Source: Hyphomonadaceae bacterium (GTDB lineage Bacteria; Pseudomonadota; Alphaproteobacteria; Caulobacterales; Aquidulcibacteraceae). From it: 64,000 nt of DNA. Below are positions 18,010 through 28,374 of the stretch, one piece after another. Below the pieces are notes generated by a model, which was given only the letters and a program-made list of their open reading frames with translations, was not told the DNA's origin and made no database searches. Position numbers and translations under genes: made by a program. Where the stretch lies: NCBI GenBank assembly GCA_019636095.1, contig JAHBYF010000002.1:124001-188000 (forward strand). The letters are read 5' to 3'. The first letter of the stretch is position 1. Each line of letters begins with the position of its first letter.

Positions 18010-18090
18010 TCAGCCGCCGTTATATGGTCGCGGCGGGGCGGCACTCCTAGGCGTGTCACACGGAATCGGTCAAGGCGCTCCGCTCTCTCC

Positions 18091-18809
18091 ATGCGCATTT
18101 TAGGCATTCTCCGCCCGCCCACGAAGGCAGAGCACCTACGCGCCCGCATCTGGGCGGCGTCCGCCGTGGCGGCTTTGGCCGTGATGATGGTCATGCTGTT
18201 AGTGCTCTCGCCGCCGCCGGAAGAAGCCGATCTGATGCCGGAAGCTCTGCGCGTTTCGCGCCTCCAAGCCTTCGCGACCGACGTGCCTGCGTGTCGCGCA
18301 GCCATTGCAGGCGCTGGTTTTCAGATGAGCGTGCGGCCGATCTCAGCGGCGAGAGCGGTTGCGGTTATCAGAACGCCGTCGAACTCACACAATCGGTGCA
18401 CGCCTATTCCGCGCCGGTAATGGCGCGCTGCGCGTCCGCCGCGGCGCTGGTGATGTGGGAGCGCGATGTCGTGCGCCCGGCCGCGCGGCGCCGATACGGA
18501 CAGGACGTTGCGCGCATCGAATTGGCCGCGCCCTCGTACCAATGCCGGCGGATCGCCGGCCGCCGCGACCGGCGCTTGAGTGAGCACGCCCACGCCAATG
18601 CCATGGACATCAAGGGCTTCACCCTGGCCGATGGCCGCACGGTGACGGTCGCCGATGGTTGGCGCGGCGCCCAGCGGGACCGACTGTTCCTGCATGACGT
18701 CCGGGATGGGGCTTGTACGTATTTTCAGGCGGTTCTCTCACCTGATTACAATCGGGACCATCGAGACCACCTGCATTTCGACCTGGGCCGCGACCACATG
18801 TGCCGCTAG
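18091..18809 (+). pseudogene. Extensin-like C-terminal domain protein, frameshifted
   Basis: The first frame (from ATG 18091) encodes a membrane anchor near residues 22-42 and the domain start, ending DVPACRAAIAGAGFQMSVRP. The second frame carries the rest of the extensin-like (PF06904-type) domain: CGYQNAVEL, ARCASAAAL, SEHAHANAMDI, GFTLADGRTVTVADGW, and the C-terminal DYNRDHRDHLHFDL. The two parts join perfectly if one base is restored near 18337-18340, giving about 240 residues. As written it is a -1 frameshift: either a true mutation, a sequencing error or a recoding site. There is no slippery homopolymer at the junction (GCGGCCGATC), which argues against programmed slippage. In the family it is an envelope protein of unknown role. 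Confidence 0.78.
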
Positions 18810-18863
18810 GGCGCTTGCGGCTGAGGCCGGGGCAGCTTAACCGGGGCCAAACTGGAGCTGTTG

Positions 18864-19514
18864 ATGGATTTCGCCCGCGCCCGCGAGTTTATGGTCGAAA
18901 GTCAGGTTCGTCCGAGCGACGTGACCGACCTGCGCATCCTTCACGCCATGCGGACGCTGCCGCGCGAACGCTTCGTCCCCGCCGCCAAGCGCACGATCGC
19001 TTATGGCGATCTCGAAGTGGAAGTCGCGGAAGGCCGGACGTTGATGCGTCCCCGCGATCTGGCGAAGCTGATCATGGAACTGGCGCCGAAGTCCGGTGAG
19101 CGCGCGCTCGAGATTGCGGGCGCGACGGGCTACGGCGCGGCGGTGCTTGCGGCGTGCTGCAAAGAGGTCATCACGCTCGATCCAAATCCAGATCTGTCGT
19201 TCGCTGCCCAAGCTGCGTTGGAGTCAGCAAGCGTCACCAACGCCAAGACTGTCTCGACTGCTGCAGTCGAAGGCTGGGCCGACGAAGCGCCCTACGATGT
19301 CATCTTGCTCAACGGCTCGGCTGAGATCGTGCCGGACGCTTGGTTGAAGCAATTGGCGCCGGGCGGACGCCTCGGCGTGATTATGCGCCAGGGCGCTGCC
19401 GGCTCGGCGCGCATCTACACACGCACCGAAGGTGCAACAGCGTACCGTTCTGTCTTCGATGCAGCGCCGCCCATCGTGCCGGGACTGACGAAGGCGCCCG
19501 CTTTCGCGTTCTGA
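18864..19514 (+). CDS. Protein-L-isoaspartate O-methyltransferase-like SAM enzyme
   Basis: A 216-residue Rossmann methyltransferase. The N-terminus MDFARAREFMVESQVRPSDVTD and PRERFVPAAKRTIAYGD are typical of the Pcm family; the SAM motif I is ALEIAGATGYGAAVLA, and YDVILLNGSAEIVP corresponds to motif II. The glycine pattern differs from the classic VLEIGTGSGY, as in the alphaproteobacterial subgroup next to tolC. GGAG about nine bases before the ATG supports the start. Whether it repairs isoaspartate in this organism is not certain from sequence. Confidence 0.85.
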   Translation: MDFARAREFMVESQVRPSDVTDLRILHAMRTLPRERFVPAAKRTIAYGDLEVEVAEGRTLMRPRDLAKLIMELAPKSGERALEIAGATGYGAAVLAACCKEVITLDPNPDLSFAAQAALESASVTNAKTVSTAAVEGWADEAPYDVILLNGSAEIVPDAWLKQLAPGGRLGVIMRQGAAGSARIYTRTEGATAYRSVFDAAPPIVPGLTKAPAFAF

Positions 19515-19708
19515 AAACGCAACAATGCCGCGCTAAACGCGCACATTAACGTTCCCTTATTTCATCGCAGAGAGCATGCGCGGAAGAGGGCGACTCGCGT
19601 CGTCTGTGCGTGTGCAGGAACAGTCGCGCTCAGGTGGACCCGAATCGTCTTGGTCAATAACCTTTGAGTCGCAGGCGACTCGTTTGCGAAATTCCAACGG
19701 GGCTGGAA

Positions 19709-20221
19709 ATGGCGCTTCAAGACCAACAGGCCGAACCTTCAATGGAAGAGATTCTGGCGTCGATCCGCCGGATCATTTCTGAAGAAGAGCAGACGCCGAA
19801 CGCGGCGCCTGTGCTTGATCTCACGCAAACCGATGAGCCGGCGCCAGAGCCGGAGCCGGTTGCGGAAGTCGCGCCGCCAACGCCGGATGACGACATCGTA
19901 TTTGAAGCGGTTGAAGAGGCCGTAGTCCGAGAGGAAGTTCACGTGCCTGAAGTCGCTACCGCGCCGCAGCCGCGCCAAGTCGTTGCAGAGCCCCCGGCTG
20001 AGTCCATCCTTTCGAAGCCGACCACCACGGCCGCCGCTGGTTCGTTGGCCCGCCTCGCCGGCTCGCTCCGCATCGCTGATACGGCTGGCCAGACGGTCGA
20101 AGGCGTCGTGCGTGAGTTGCTGAAGCCGATGCTGAAGGAATGGCTGGATCAGAACCTGGCTGCGATCGTTGAGGCGCGTGTCGAAGCGGAACTTGAGCGC
20201 ATCGCCCGCATGTCGCGCTAA
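19709..20221 (+). CDS. popZ: PopZ-type polar organizing protein (DUF2497)
   Basis: A 170-residue protein with the three-part PopZ layout. The N-terminal helix QQAEPSMEEILASIRRIIS binds client proteins, the middle (residues 35-110) is acidic and rich in proline, and the C-terminal helices VEGVVRELLKPMLKEWLDQ are the oligomerisation region. In Caulobacter PopZ forms a pole-located matrix that tethers ParB-bound origins and cell-cycle regulators. The position directly upstream of valS is conserved in that lineage. The ATG at 19709 is used, since the longer frame to 19664 adds basic non-family residues. Confidence 0.9.
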   Translation: MALQDQQAEPSMEEILASIRRIISEEEQTPNAAPVLDLTQTDEPAPEPEPVAEVAPPTPDDDIVFEAVEEAVVREEVHVPEVATAPQPRQVVAEPPAESILSKPTTTAAAGSLARLAGSLRIADTAGQTVEGVVRELLKPMLKEWLDQNLAAIVEARVEAELERIARMSR

Positions 20222-20246
20222 GCGAGCGCCAATTAGAATGAAGCGG

Positions 20247-20271
20247 CGCCCCGGCGAGAGCCGGGGCGTTT
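20247..20271 (+). terminator. Intrinsic terminator after popZ
   Basis: CGCCCCGGC (20247-20255) and GCCGGGGCG (20260-20268) form a perfect 9-bp stem with a GAGA loop, followed by TTT. It lies 25 bases after the popZ stop and before valS, so popZ and valS are probably separate transcripts. Confidence 0.8.
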
Positions 20272-20343
20272 CGCATTTCTGGGCTTCGCAGCTGCGAAAA
20301 CCCATCTCGCGCGCCCTGCCTTTGCCCTGCTATAGGCTAGGAA

Positions 20344-23072
<2,729 letters not shown>

Positions 23073-23073
<1 letters not shown>

Positions 23074-24032
23074 TGCGCATTTTCATTACCGGCGCTTCCG
23101 GCTTCGTCGGTGGTGCGGCGGCCAAGTATTTGGCTGAACATGGCCATGACGTGCGTGCAATGTCGCGTTCTGAGAAATCGGACGCAAAGATCAGAGCGCT
23201 TGGCGCGACGCCGGTGCGCTGCGATCTGGAAGATGTGTCTGCGGCGCACATCGGAGACGCCGAGGCGATCGTTCACTGCGCGGCTTTTGTCGAACAATGG
23301 GGCCCGGTTGACGCCTGGAAGCGATTCAACATCGATGGCACGGACCGCATGTTGAAAGCGTCGCGCGCGGCGGGCGCCAAACGATTTATCCATATCAGCA
23401 CTGAGAGCGTGCTCTGGCGCGGGCAGCATCTGCGTGGTGTGGATGAGACTTACCCGCGAGCGCCGAACTCGCCCTATCCGTATTCATGGACGAAAGCGCG
23501 GGCGGAAGAATTGGTCGAAAAGGCCAACACTGAGGCGTTTCAGACGATCATCCTGCGGCCGCGCTTCATTTGGGGGCCCGGCGATACAACGTTGCTGCCG
23601 ACAATCGAGCACATGACCAAGACCGGTCAGTGGACGTGGATCAACAACGGGCAGGCCAAGACATCGACCACCCATATCGCCAATCTCGTCCACGCGATTG
23701 ATCTGGCGCTGACCAGAGGCAATGGCGGGCAGGCGTATTTCATTCTCGACGATGGCGTCCGCACGATGAAGGAGATGATCTCCGGCATTGCCGCGACGCG
23801 CGGCATTCAGCTGCCGGAGAAGAATGTGCCGTCGTGGTTGGCAGATACGCTGGCTGGCGTGATGGAAGGCGCGTGGCGGACGTTCAATCTCAAAGGTGAA
23901 CCGCTGACGCGTTTTGGCGCGATGATTATGTCGCGCGACAGCGTGCTGATCGATGCGAAGGCGCGGCGCGAGATGGGCTATGCGCCGGTGATCAGCGTCG
24001 AGGAAGGGTTGCGGCAATTGCAGTCGGCTTAA
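23073..24032 (+). CDS. NAD(P)-dependent epimerase/dehydratase-type SDR
   Basis: A 319-residue extended short-chain reductase. The nucleotide motif ITGASGFVGGAAAKYLAEHG is at the very N-terminus; the catalytic YxxxK is YPYSWTKA, preceded by ISTESVLWRG. FIWGPGDTTLLP and the substrate part resemble 3-beta-hydroxysteroid dehydrogenase-like and NAD-dependent epimerase enzymes. The ATG overlaps the valS stop (TGATG), so translation is likely coupled. The substrate is unknown. Confidence 0.87.
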
Positions 24033-25558
24033 GTGCCGGGCTGCACGTACGGAATACGGGCGAAGAACTCACGTTCAGCACGCCGAGGATCGTTTTCGAC
24101 GCGGGATTGCGTATCGAAAATCATCGTCGCGCGTTGTGGAAGCGTGTAGGGCGCCCAGCCCGGATTGCCGGTGCGCGCAAAGCGCAGCAGCGCATCCATC
24201 ATGGTGCGTGACATCGCCTCGCCCGCTTCCGTGCGCTGGGCGATGAATGTCGAGGCCTCAAGATTGCCGAACACGAGCGCAATATCGAGAGTATGCGGGG
24301 CGCCGAAAATGCCATGCTCGGCGGGCGCGCGCCAATCGAGCTGGTAAGCGTAGGCAGGCGCTCTGGCGTTTGCGCGTGCTTCCAGCTCAATGAGCGCGCC
24401 ACGCCAGGAGCGGGCAGCGGTCGAAGCGGCGAAATAGACATCGCTTGGCGAATAGGCCGGATAGAGTTGGCGATACGCCTCCACCACCCGCTCCGGCAGC
24501 ACGTCGATGCGCATGGCGCCAGCGAGGCGTTCGGGGACATCGTCCCACGTCAGCGAGAAGAGCGAACGATCGGCGCCGGTGAAGCCGCGGGTTTCGTCAT
24601 GCGTGTTGCCGATCATCATCGGAATGGCGAGCGATTGCGGCGCGGCGTCCGGATAGAATGGGTGGCGCGCAAGGTGACGCTCGTCGAGAACGGGGCCAAA
24701 ATAGATTGAGCCAAATCCGAGTACAGGATCCGCTGTTGACAGCGCCTCAACCAGGTGCTGAGCGGGTATCGAGGCGAACGCGCGCGCGGGCGGCGTGTCG
24801 AGACCGAGCGCAGTACGATAGGCGTCTGTTCGGCGCATGGCGTTGAGAGGCCCCGAAGCCGTCACTTGCTGGCCGCTCATCGTGAAGGCGCGATGGAAGA
24901 GCCCCGCCGCCGCAGGCATCGTCATCAGCGTCGCGATCTTTGCGCCGCCGCCGGATTGGCCGAAAACGGTGACGCACGATGGATCGCCGCCGAAGTGGGC
25001 GATGTTATCGCGCACCCACTTGAGTGCGAGGATGAGATCGAGTTGTCCAGCGTTGCCGCTGTCGGGGTAGCCCTCGCGTGCGAGGTAGCAATAGCCAAAG
25101 GCGTTGAGGCGGTGGTTGAGCGTGACGACAACGACATCGCCATGCGCACTGAGGCGCGCGCCGTCAGTCACAGCGCTTGAGCCGGAGCCGGCGCTATATG
25201 CGCCGCCGTGAATGTAGACGAGCACGGGCCGCTGGCCGCTAAGTGCGGGCGTCCACACATTGAGGAAAAGGCAGTCCTCGCTCTGGGCTTCGTCATCAAG
25301 ACCGCGCTGCGGGCAAGCCGGGCCGTACACAAGCGCATCACGCACACCGCGCCAAGCGCGTGGCGGCGCGGGCGCCTGGAAGCGCAGTGGCGGAGCGCCG
25401 TAACGGATGCCCTTGAAGGTGAGGATACCGCTCGCCAGCGCGCCATGTACGCGGCCATATGCGGTGTGCGCGATGGGCGCCGCTTGTGCGTGCGCTGGCG
25501 AGATCGCCGTCAAAGCAACACCCGCTCCCATGAACTGTCTGCGATTGACTGCGCTCAT
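24029..25558 (-). CDS. Secreted type-B carboxylesterase
   Basis: A 509-residue alpha/beta hydrolase of the carboxylesterase B family. It begins with a twin-arginine signal (NRRQFMGAGVALTAISPAHA), so it is likely exported folded by Tat. SEDCLFLNVWTP, the oxyanion motif VYIHGGAYSAGSG and the nucleophile elbow FGQSGGGA (Ser202) are all present. The longer frame to 25729 adds only non-coding-like residues. It ends with TTAA shared with the convergent SDR gene. The substrate, a carboxylic ester, cannot be narrowed. Confidence 0.9.
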   Translation of the reverse strand: MSAVNRRQFMGAGVALTAISPAHAQAAPIAHTAYGRVHGALASGILTFKGIRYGAPPLRFQAPAPPRAWRGVRDALVYGPACPQRGLDDEAQSEDCLFLNVWTPALSGQRPVLVYIHGGAYSAGSGSSAVTDGARLSAHGDVVVVTLNHRLNAFGYCYLAREGYPDSGNAGQLDLILALKWVRDNIAHFGGDPSCVTVFGQSGGGAKIATLMTMPAAAGLFHRAFTMSGQQVTASGPLNAMRRTDAYRTALGLDTPPARAFASIPAQHLVEALSTADPVLGFGSIYFGPVLDERHLARHPFYPDAAPQSLAIPMMIGNTHDETRGFTGADRSLFSLTWDDVPERLAGAMRIDVLPERVVEAYRQLYPAYSPSDVYFAASTAARSWRGALIELEARANARAPAYAYQLDWRAPAEHGIFGAPHTLDIALVFGNLEASTFIAQRTEAGEAMSRTMMDALLRFARTGNPGWAPYTLPQRATMIFDTQSRVENDPRRAEREFFARIPYVQPGT

Positions 25559-25647
25559 GCGCGCTATTTTCGGCAGATCGGCATGAAGTTGCAATCGGGC
25601 TGACGCGTGATCATGGTCGAACCGCAGGTCACGCAGAGGCGCATACA

Positions 25648-26277
25648 GTGTATCAGCTTCCCATCGAGCCGAATGCGATCTTCCCGTTCCTACTCGCCGT
25701 ATCGCTGATCGAACTGACGCCGGGGCCAAACATGGGATATTTGGCCGCTCTGAGCGCTGCGCAAGGACGTGTCGCTGGCTTTAGAGCCGTATTTGGCATC
25801 ACGCTGGGTCTTGCATTCTATATGCTGCTAGCCGTCGTCGGTGTGGCCGAAATCATAGCCACCGCTCCGCTTGCGTACGGAATATTGCGGTGGGCGGGTG
25901 TGGTTTACTTGTTCTACCTCGCGTGGGAAGCGTGGCGCGGCGCACGCGAAACCTCTCCGGGTCACGCCAAAGACGTTGATCACGCGCCGTTCTGGCGTGG
26001 ACTGATCGCCAATGTTCTCAATCCGAAAGCGCTGGTTTTCTACGTGGCGCTGCTGCCCGGTTTCATCGCGTCCGACCATGCGCCGTTTTGGCTTCAGGCT
26101 CTGATATTGGGATCGCTGCATCTAGCCATTAGCTTCGGCATCCATTGCCTGATCGTGGTAGGGGCCTCGCAAGCGGGTGACATCATCGCGAAATCTCAAC
26201 ACGCCGTGACTGTGCGGCAGGCCTTGGCGATTGGCATCGCCTTGATCGCTGTTTGGGTGGCTTGGGAAACCCGGTAA
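25648..26277 (+). CDS. LysE/RhtB-type amino acid exporter
   Basis: A 209-residue membrane protein with about six helices and the family signature LIELTPGPNMGYLAALSAAQGR near the N-terminus, then FWRGLIANVLNPKALVFYVALLPGF. The LysE/RhtB family exports amino acids or related compounds. It starts with GTG, with AGAGG eight bases upstream; no ATG lies nearby. It is divergent from the carboxylesterase gene. Confidence 0.9.
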   Translation: MYQLPIEPNAIFPFLLAVSLIELTPGPNMGYLAALSAAQGRVAGFRAVFGITLGLAFYMLLAVVGVAEIIATAPLAYGILRWAGVVYLFYLAWEAWRGARETSPGHAKDVDHAPFWRGLIANVLNPKALVFYVALLPGFIASDHAPFWLQALILGSLHLAISFGIHCLIVVGASQAGDIIAKSQHAVTVRQALAIGIALIAVWVAWETR

Positions 26278-27282
26278 TCAGACGCTAATGACGGCGCCGC
26301 GTCCGGCCTCGTCGGCCAATGCGATGTGTTTGCCATCGGGCGACCAGGCGAGAGCACTCACCGCGCCTTCACCGGCTTCATCCAATTCCAAGCCCATCGA
26401 ATCCGTGAAGCGCACGAGGATTGCTGCGCCATCGGAATAGCCAATGGCGAGCAATTCCTCGTTCGGATGGAACGCGACCGCCGTGACCAAAGCTTCGCCG
26501 CGTTCACCGGGTTGCAGCGGCGGTTTGCCTTGTGGGCCAAGCTTGCCGACGAACGGCCAAACAATCGCTGCGTTGGCCCCGGACGTGGCCAGCCAACGGC
26601 CGCGTTTGTCCCAGGAAAAGCTGCGCGTCTTGGTCGGGTAGCCGTCCATGCGAAGGTCGGTCTTTTCGGGCAAACGCCAGCCATGCAGAGCGTTTTCCTG
26701 CATGCCGGTGATCACGTACTCGCCCTCCGGTGACTGCGTGATGGCGAGGTGCGAGCCCGCCCATTTGAGCGCGTTGCCCCTGTCGTCGGACGCAAGCGCC
26801 AAACGCATAGTGACGCCGCCATAATGGCTGGCGGCAAGGCGGCGGCCTTTGGCGTCGAGCGCAATGCCGCCGAGCGTTGAGGGATGTGTGAAGCGATGAG
26901 ATTCCTTATCGCCTTTGAACACAATCGCATCTTTGCCGGCGCCAGCGACGATCACGCCGGAGGCCGCGCTTGAGACAAGGTGATCCACCCACTTGCGAAC
27001 CTCGCCGATTGTCGAGAGTTCGCCACCAGGTGAAAGCGCTTTGATGGCGCCATCGTCGCCGCCGGTCACGAGGCGCTTGCCGTCTGGGTGGAGGGTGGCG
27101 CTGAGGATCACGCCATCGTGGGCTGCAATGCGGCGGGTATCGCCTTCGCGCGCGGCCACAAACACGTGGCCGTCGCTCAGTGCGAAGAACGCCTCGCCGC
27201 CAATCCAATGGACGGATGTGGCGCTTTCACCGATCGCCAAGCGGCGGCCGTCTTCATAGACCTGAGCAGTCACGCCGCGCAC
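26278..27282 (-). CDS. WD40-repeat protein encoded with a COG0523 metallochaperone
   Basis: A 334-residue protein of beta-propeller type. WD40-like blades repeat about every 40 residues, with patterns such as ATLHPDGKRLVTGGDDGAIKA, GGIALDAKGRRLAASHY, SWDKRGRWLATSG and AFHPNEELLAIGYSDGA. No signal peptide is seen, so it is cytoplasmic. Its start overlaps the upstream COG0523 GTPase gene by 13 bases, indicating coupled translation. I infer a protein-binding platform working with that GTPase; the direct function is unknown. Confidence 0.85.
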   Translation of the reverse strand: MRGVTAQVYEDGRRLAIGESATSVHWIGGEAFFALSDGHVFVAAREGDTRRIAAHDGVILSATLHPDGKRLVTGGDDGAIKALSPGGELSTIGEVRKWVDHLVSSAASGVIVAGAGKDAIVFKGDKESHRFTHPSTLGGIALDAKGRRLAASHYGGVTMRLALASDDRGNALKWAGSHLAITQSPEGEYVITGMQENALHGWRLPEKTDLRMDGYPTKTRSFSWDKRGRWLATSGANAAIVWPFVGKLGPQGKPPLQPGERGEALVTAVAFHPNEELLAIGYSDGAAILVRFTDSMGLELDEAGEGAVSALAWSPDGKHIALADEAGRGAVISV

Positions 27283-28304
27283 GCAGCGAAGGCGGTTTCC
27301 AATTCAGCGCGGTCGAGGTTTTTGCCGATAAACACGAGGCGAGAAACGCGCTTCTCGCCTTCTTTCCAATCGCGCTGGGTATCGCCTTCGACGATCATAT
27401 GAACACCCTGGACGACGAAGCGCTTCGGCTCATCCGGGAACGCGAAGATACCTTTGAGACGGAGAATGTCGGGACCGCGGGCTTGGGTGATGTCATTTAG
27501 CCAGGGCAGCAGCTTTTCTGGGTTGATGAGCCTTTCGGTCGAGAGCGAAACGCTGGTGATGCCGCTGGCCGAGACGTGATCGTGGTCACGATCATGGTGA
27601 TGATGATCGTGCTCGTGATGGTCATGATCGTGATGGGCGCAGGCGTCGTCGCATTCGTGGTCAGGCAGGAAATGCGGATCGATTTCGGTGACGCGATCAA
27701 GGTCGAAGGCGCCGAGCCCCATTATGGCGTCGAGGGCGATGTCGCCGCGCTGCATTTTGTGCAGCCGCGCCGTTGAGTTGACTTGGCGGATCGCGCGCTC
27801 GATTGCAGCAAGTTCATCGGTGGAAACGAGGTCGGTTTTGTTCAGCAGAATGACATCGGCGAACGCGATCTGCTCGCCCGCTTCTTCGTTGTTCTGAAGC
27901 TGATCCAGCACATGTTTGGCGTCTACCACGGTGACGATCGCATCGAGCTTTGTCTTCGCGCGCACGTCGGCATCGACAAAGAAAGTCTGTGCAACCGGCG
28001 CTGGCTTTGCAAGCCCTGTAGTTTCCACCAGGATCGCGTCGAAGCCGCCCTTGCGCTTCATCAAGCCTTCAATGATGCGGATCAGGTCGCCGCGCACGGT
28101 GCAGCAGACACAGCCATTGTTCATCTCGAACACTTCTTCATCAGCGTCGACGATCAAATCGTTGTCGATGCCGATTTCGCCGAACTCGTTGACGATCACA
28201 GCGTATTTCTTGCCGTGTTGCTCGGTCAGGATGCGGTTCAGAAGCGTTGTTTTGCCCGCGCCCAGGAAGCCTGTGAGCACGGTAACGGGAACTGGCTGGG
28301 TCAT
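27270..28304 (-). CDS. COG0523 (CobW-C domain) GTP-dependent metallochaperone
   Basis: A 344-residue G3E GTPase. It has the P-loop GFLGAGKT at residues 12-19, the family metal site CVCC at 65-68 and the NKTD guanine-specificity motif near 155. A very histidine-rich loop at about residues 215-248 could hold zinc or another metal. The CobW C-terminal domain is at the end (IFAFPDEPKRFVVQGVH). Zinc chaperone action under zinc limitation is the usual inference for members with this His-rich loop, but cobalt or other metals remain possible. The downstream WD40 gene overlaps it. Confidence 0.92.
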   Translation of the reverse strand: MTQPVPVTVLTGFLGAGKTTLLNRILTEQHGKKYAVIVNEFGEIGIDNDLIVDADEEVFEMNNGCVCCTVRGDLIRIIEGLMKRKGGFDAILVETTGLAKPAPVAQTFFVDADVRAKTKLDAIVTVVDAKHVLDQLQNNEEAGEQIAFADVILLNKTDLVSTDELAAIERAIRQVNSTARLHKMQRGDIALDAIMGLGAFDLDRVTEIDPHFLPDHECDDACAHHDHDHHEHDHHHHDRDHDHVSASGITSVSLSTERLINPEKLLPWLNDITQARGPDILRLKGIFAFPDEPKRFVVQGVHMIVEGDTQRDWKEGEKRVSRLVFIGKNLDRAELETAFAACAA

Positions 28305-28305
28305 G

Positions 28306-28352
28306 GCACCCTAGATAGCTATTCCGGGCTGAAGCGCCAGCCGCTAGGGTGC
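28306..28352. promoter_or_regulatory. 9-bp inverted repeat in divergent promoter region
   Basis: GCACCCTAG (28306-28314) and CTAGGGTGC (28344-28352) are exact reverse complements, 29 bases apart, in the 70-bp region between the GTPase and AsmA genes. The first arm touches the GTPase start region and the second is near the AsmA leader. It could be a paired operator or a leader-RNA stem; I did not recognise a known Zur box. Confidence 0.45.
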
Positions 28353-28374
28353 GGCCAAACGGTGGGGAAACCGC

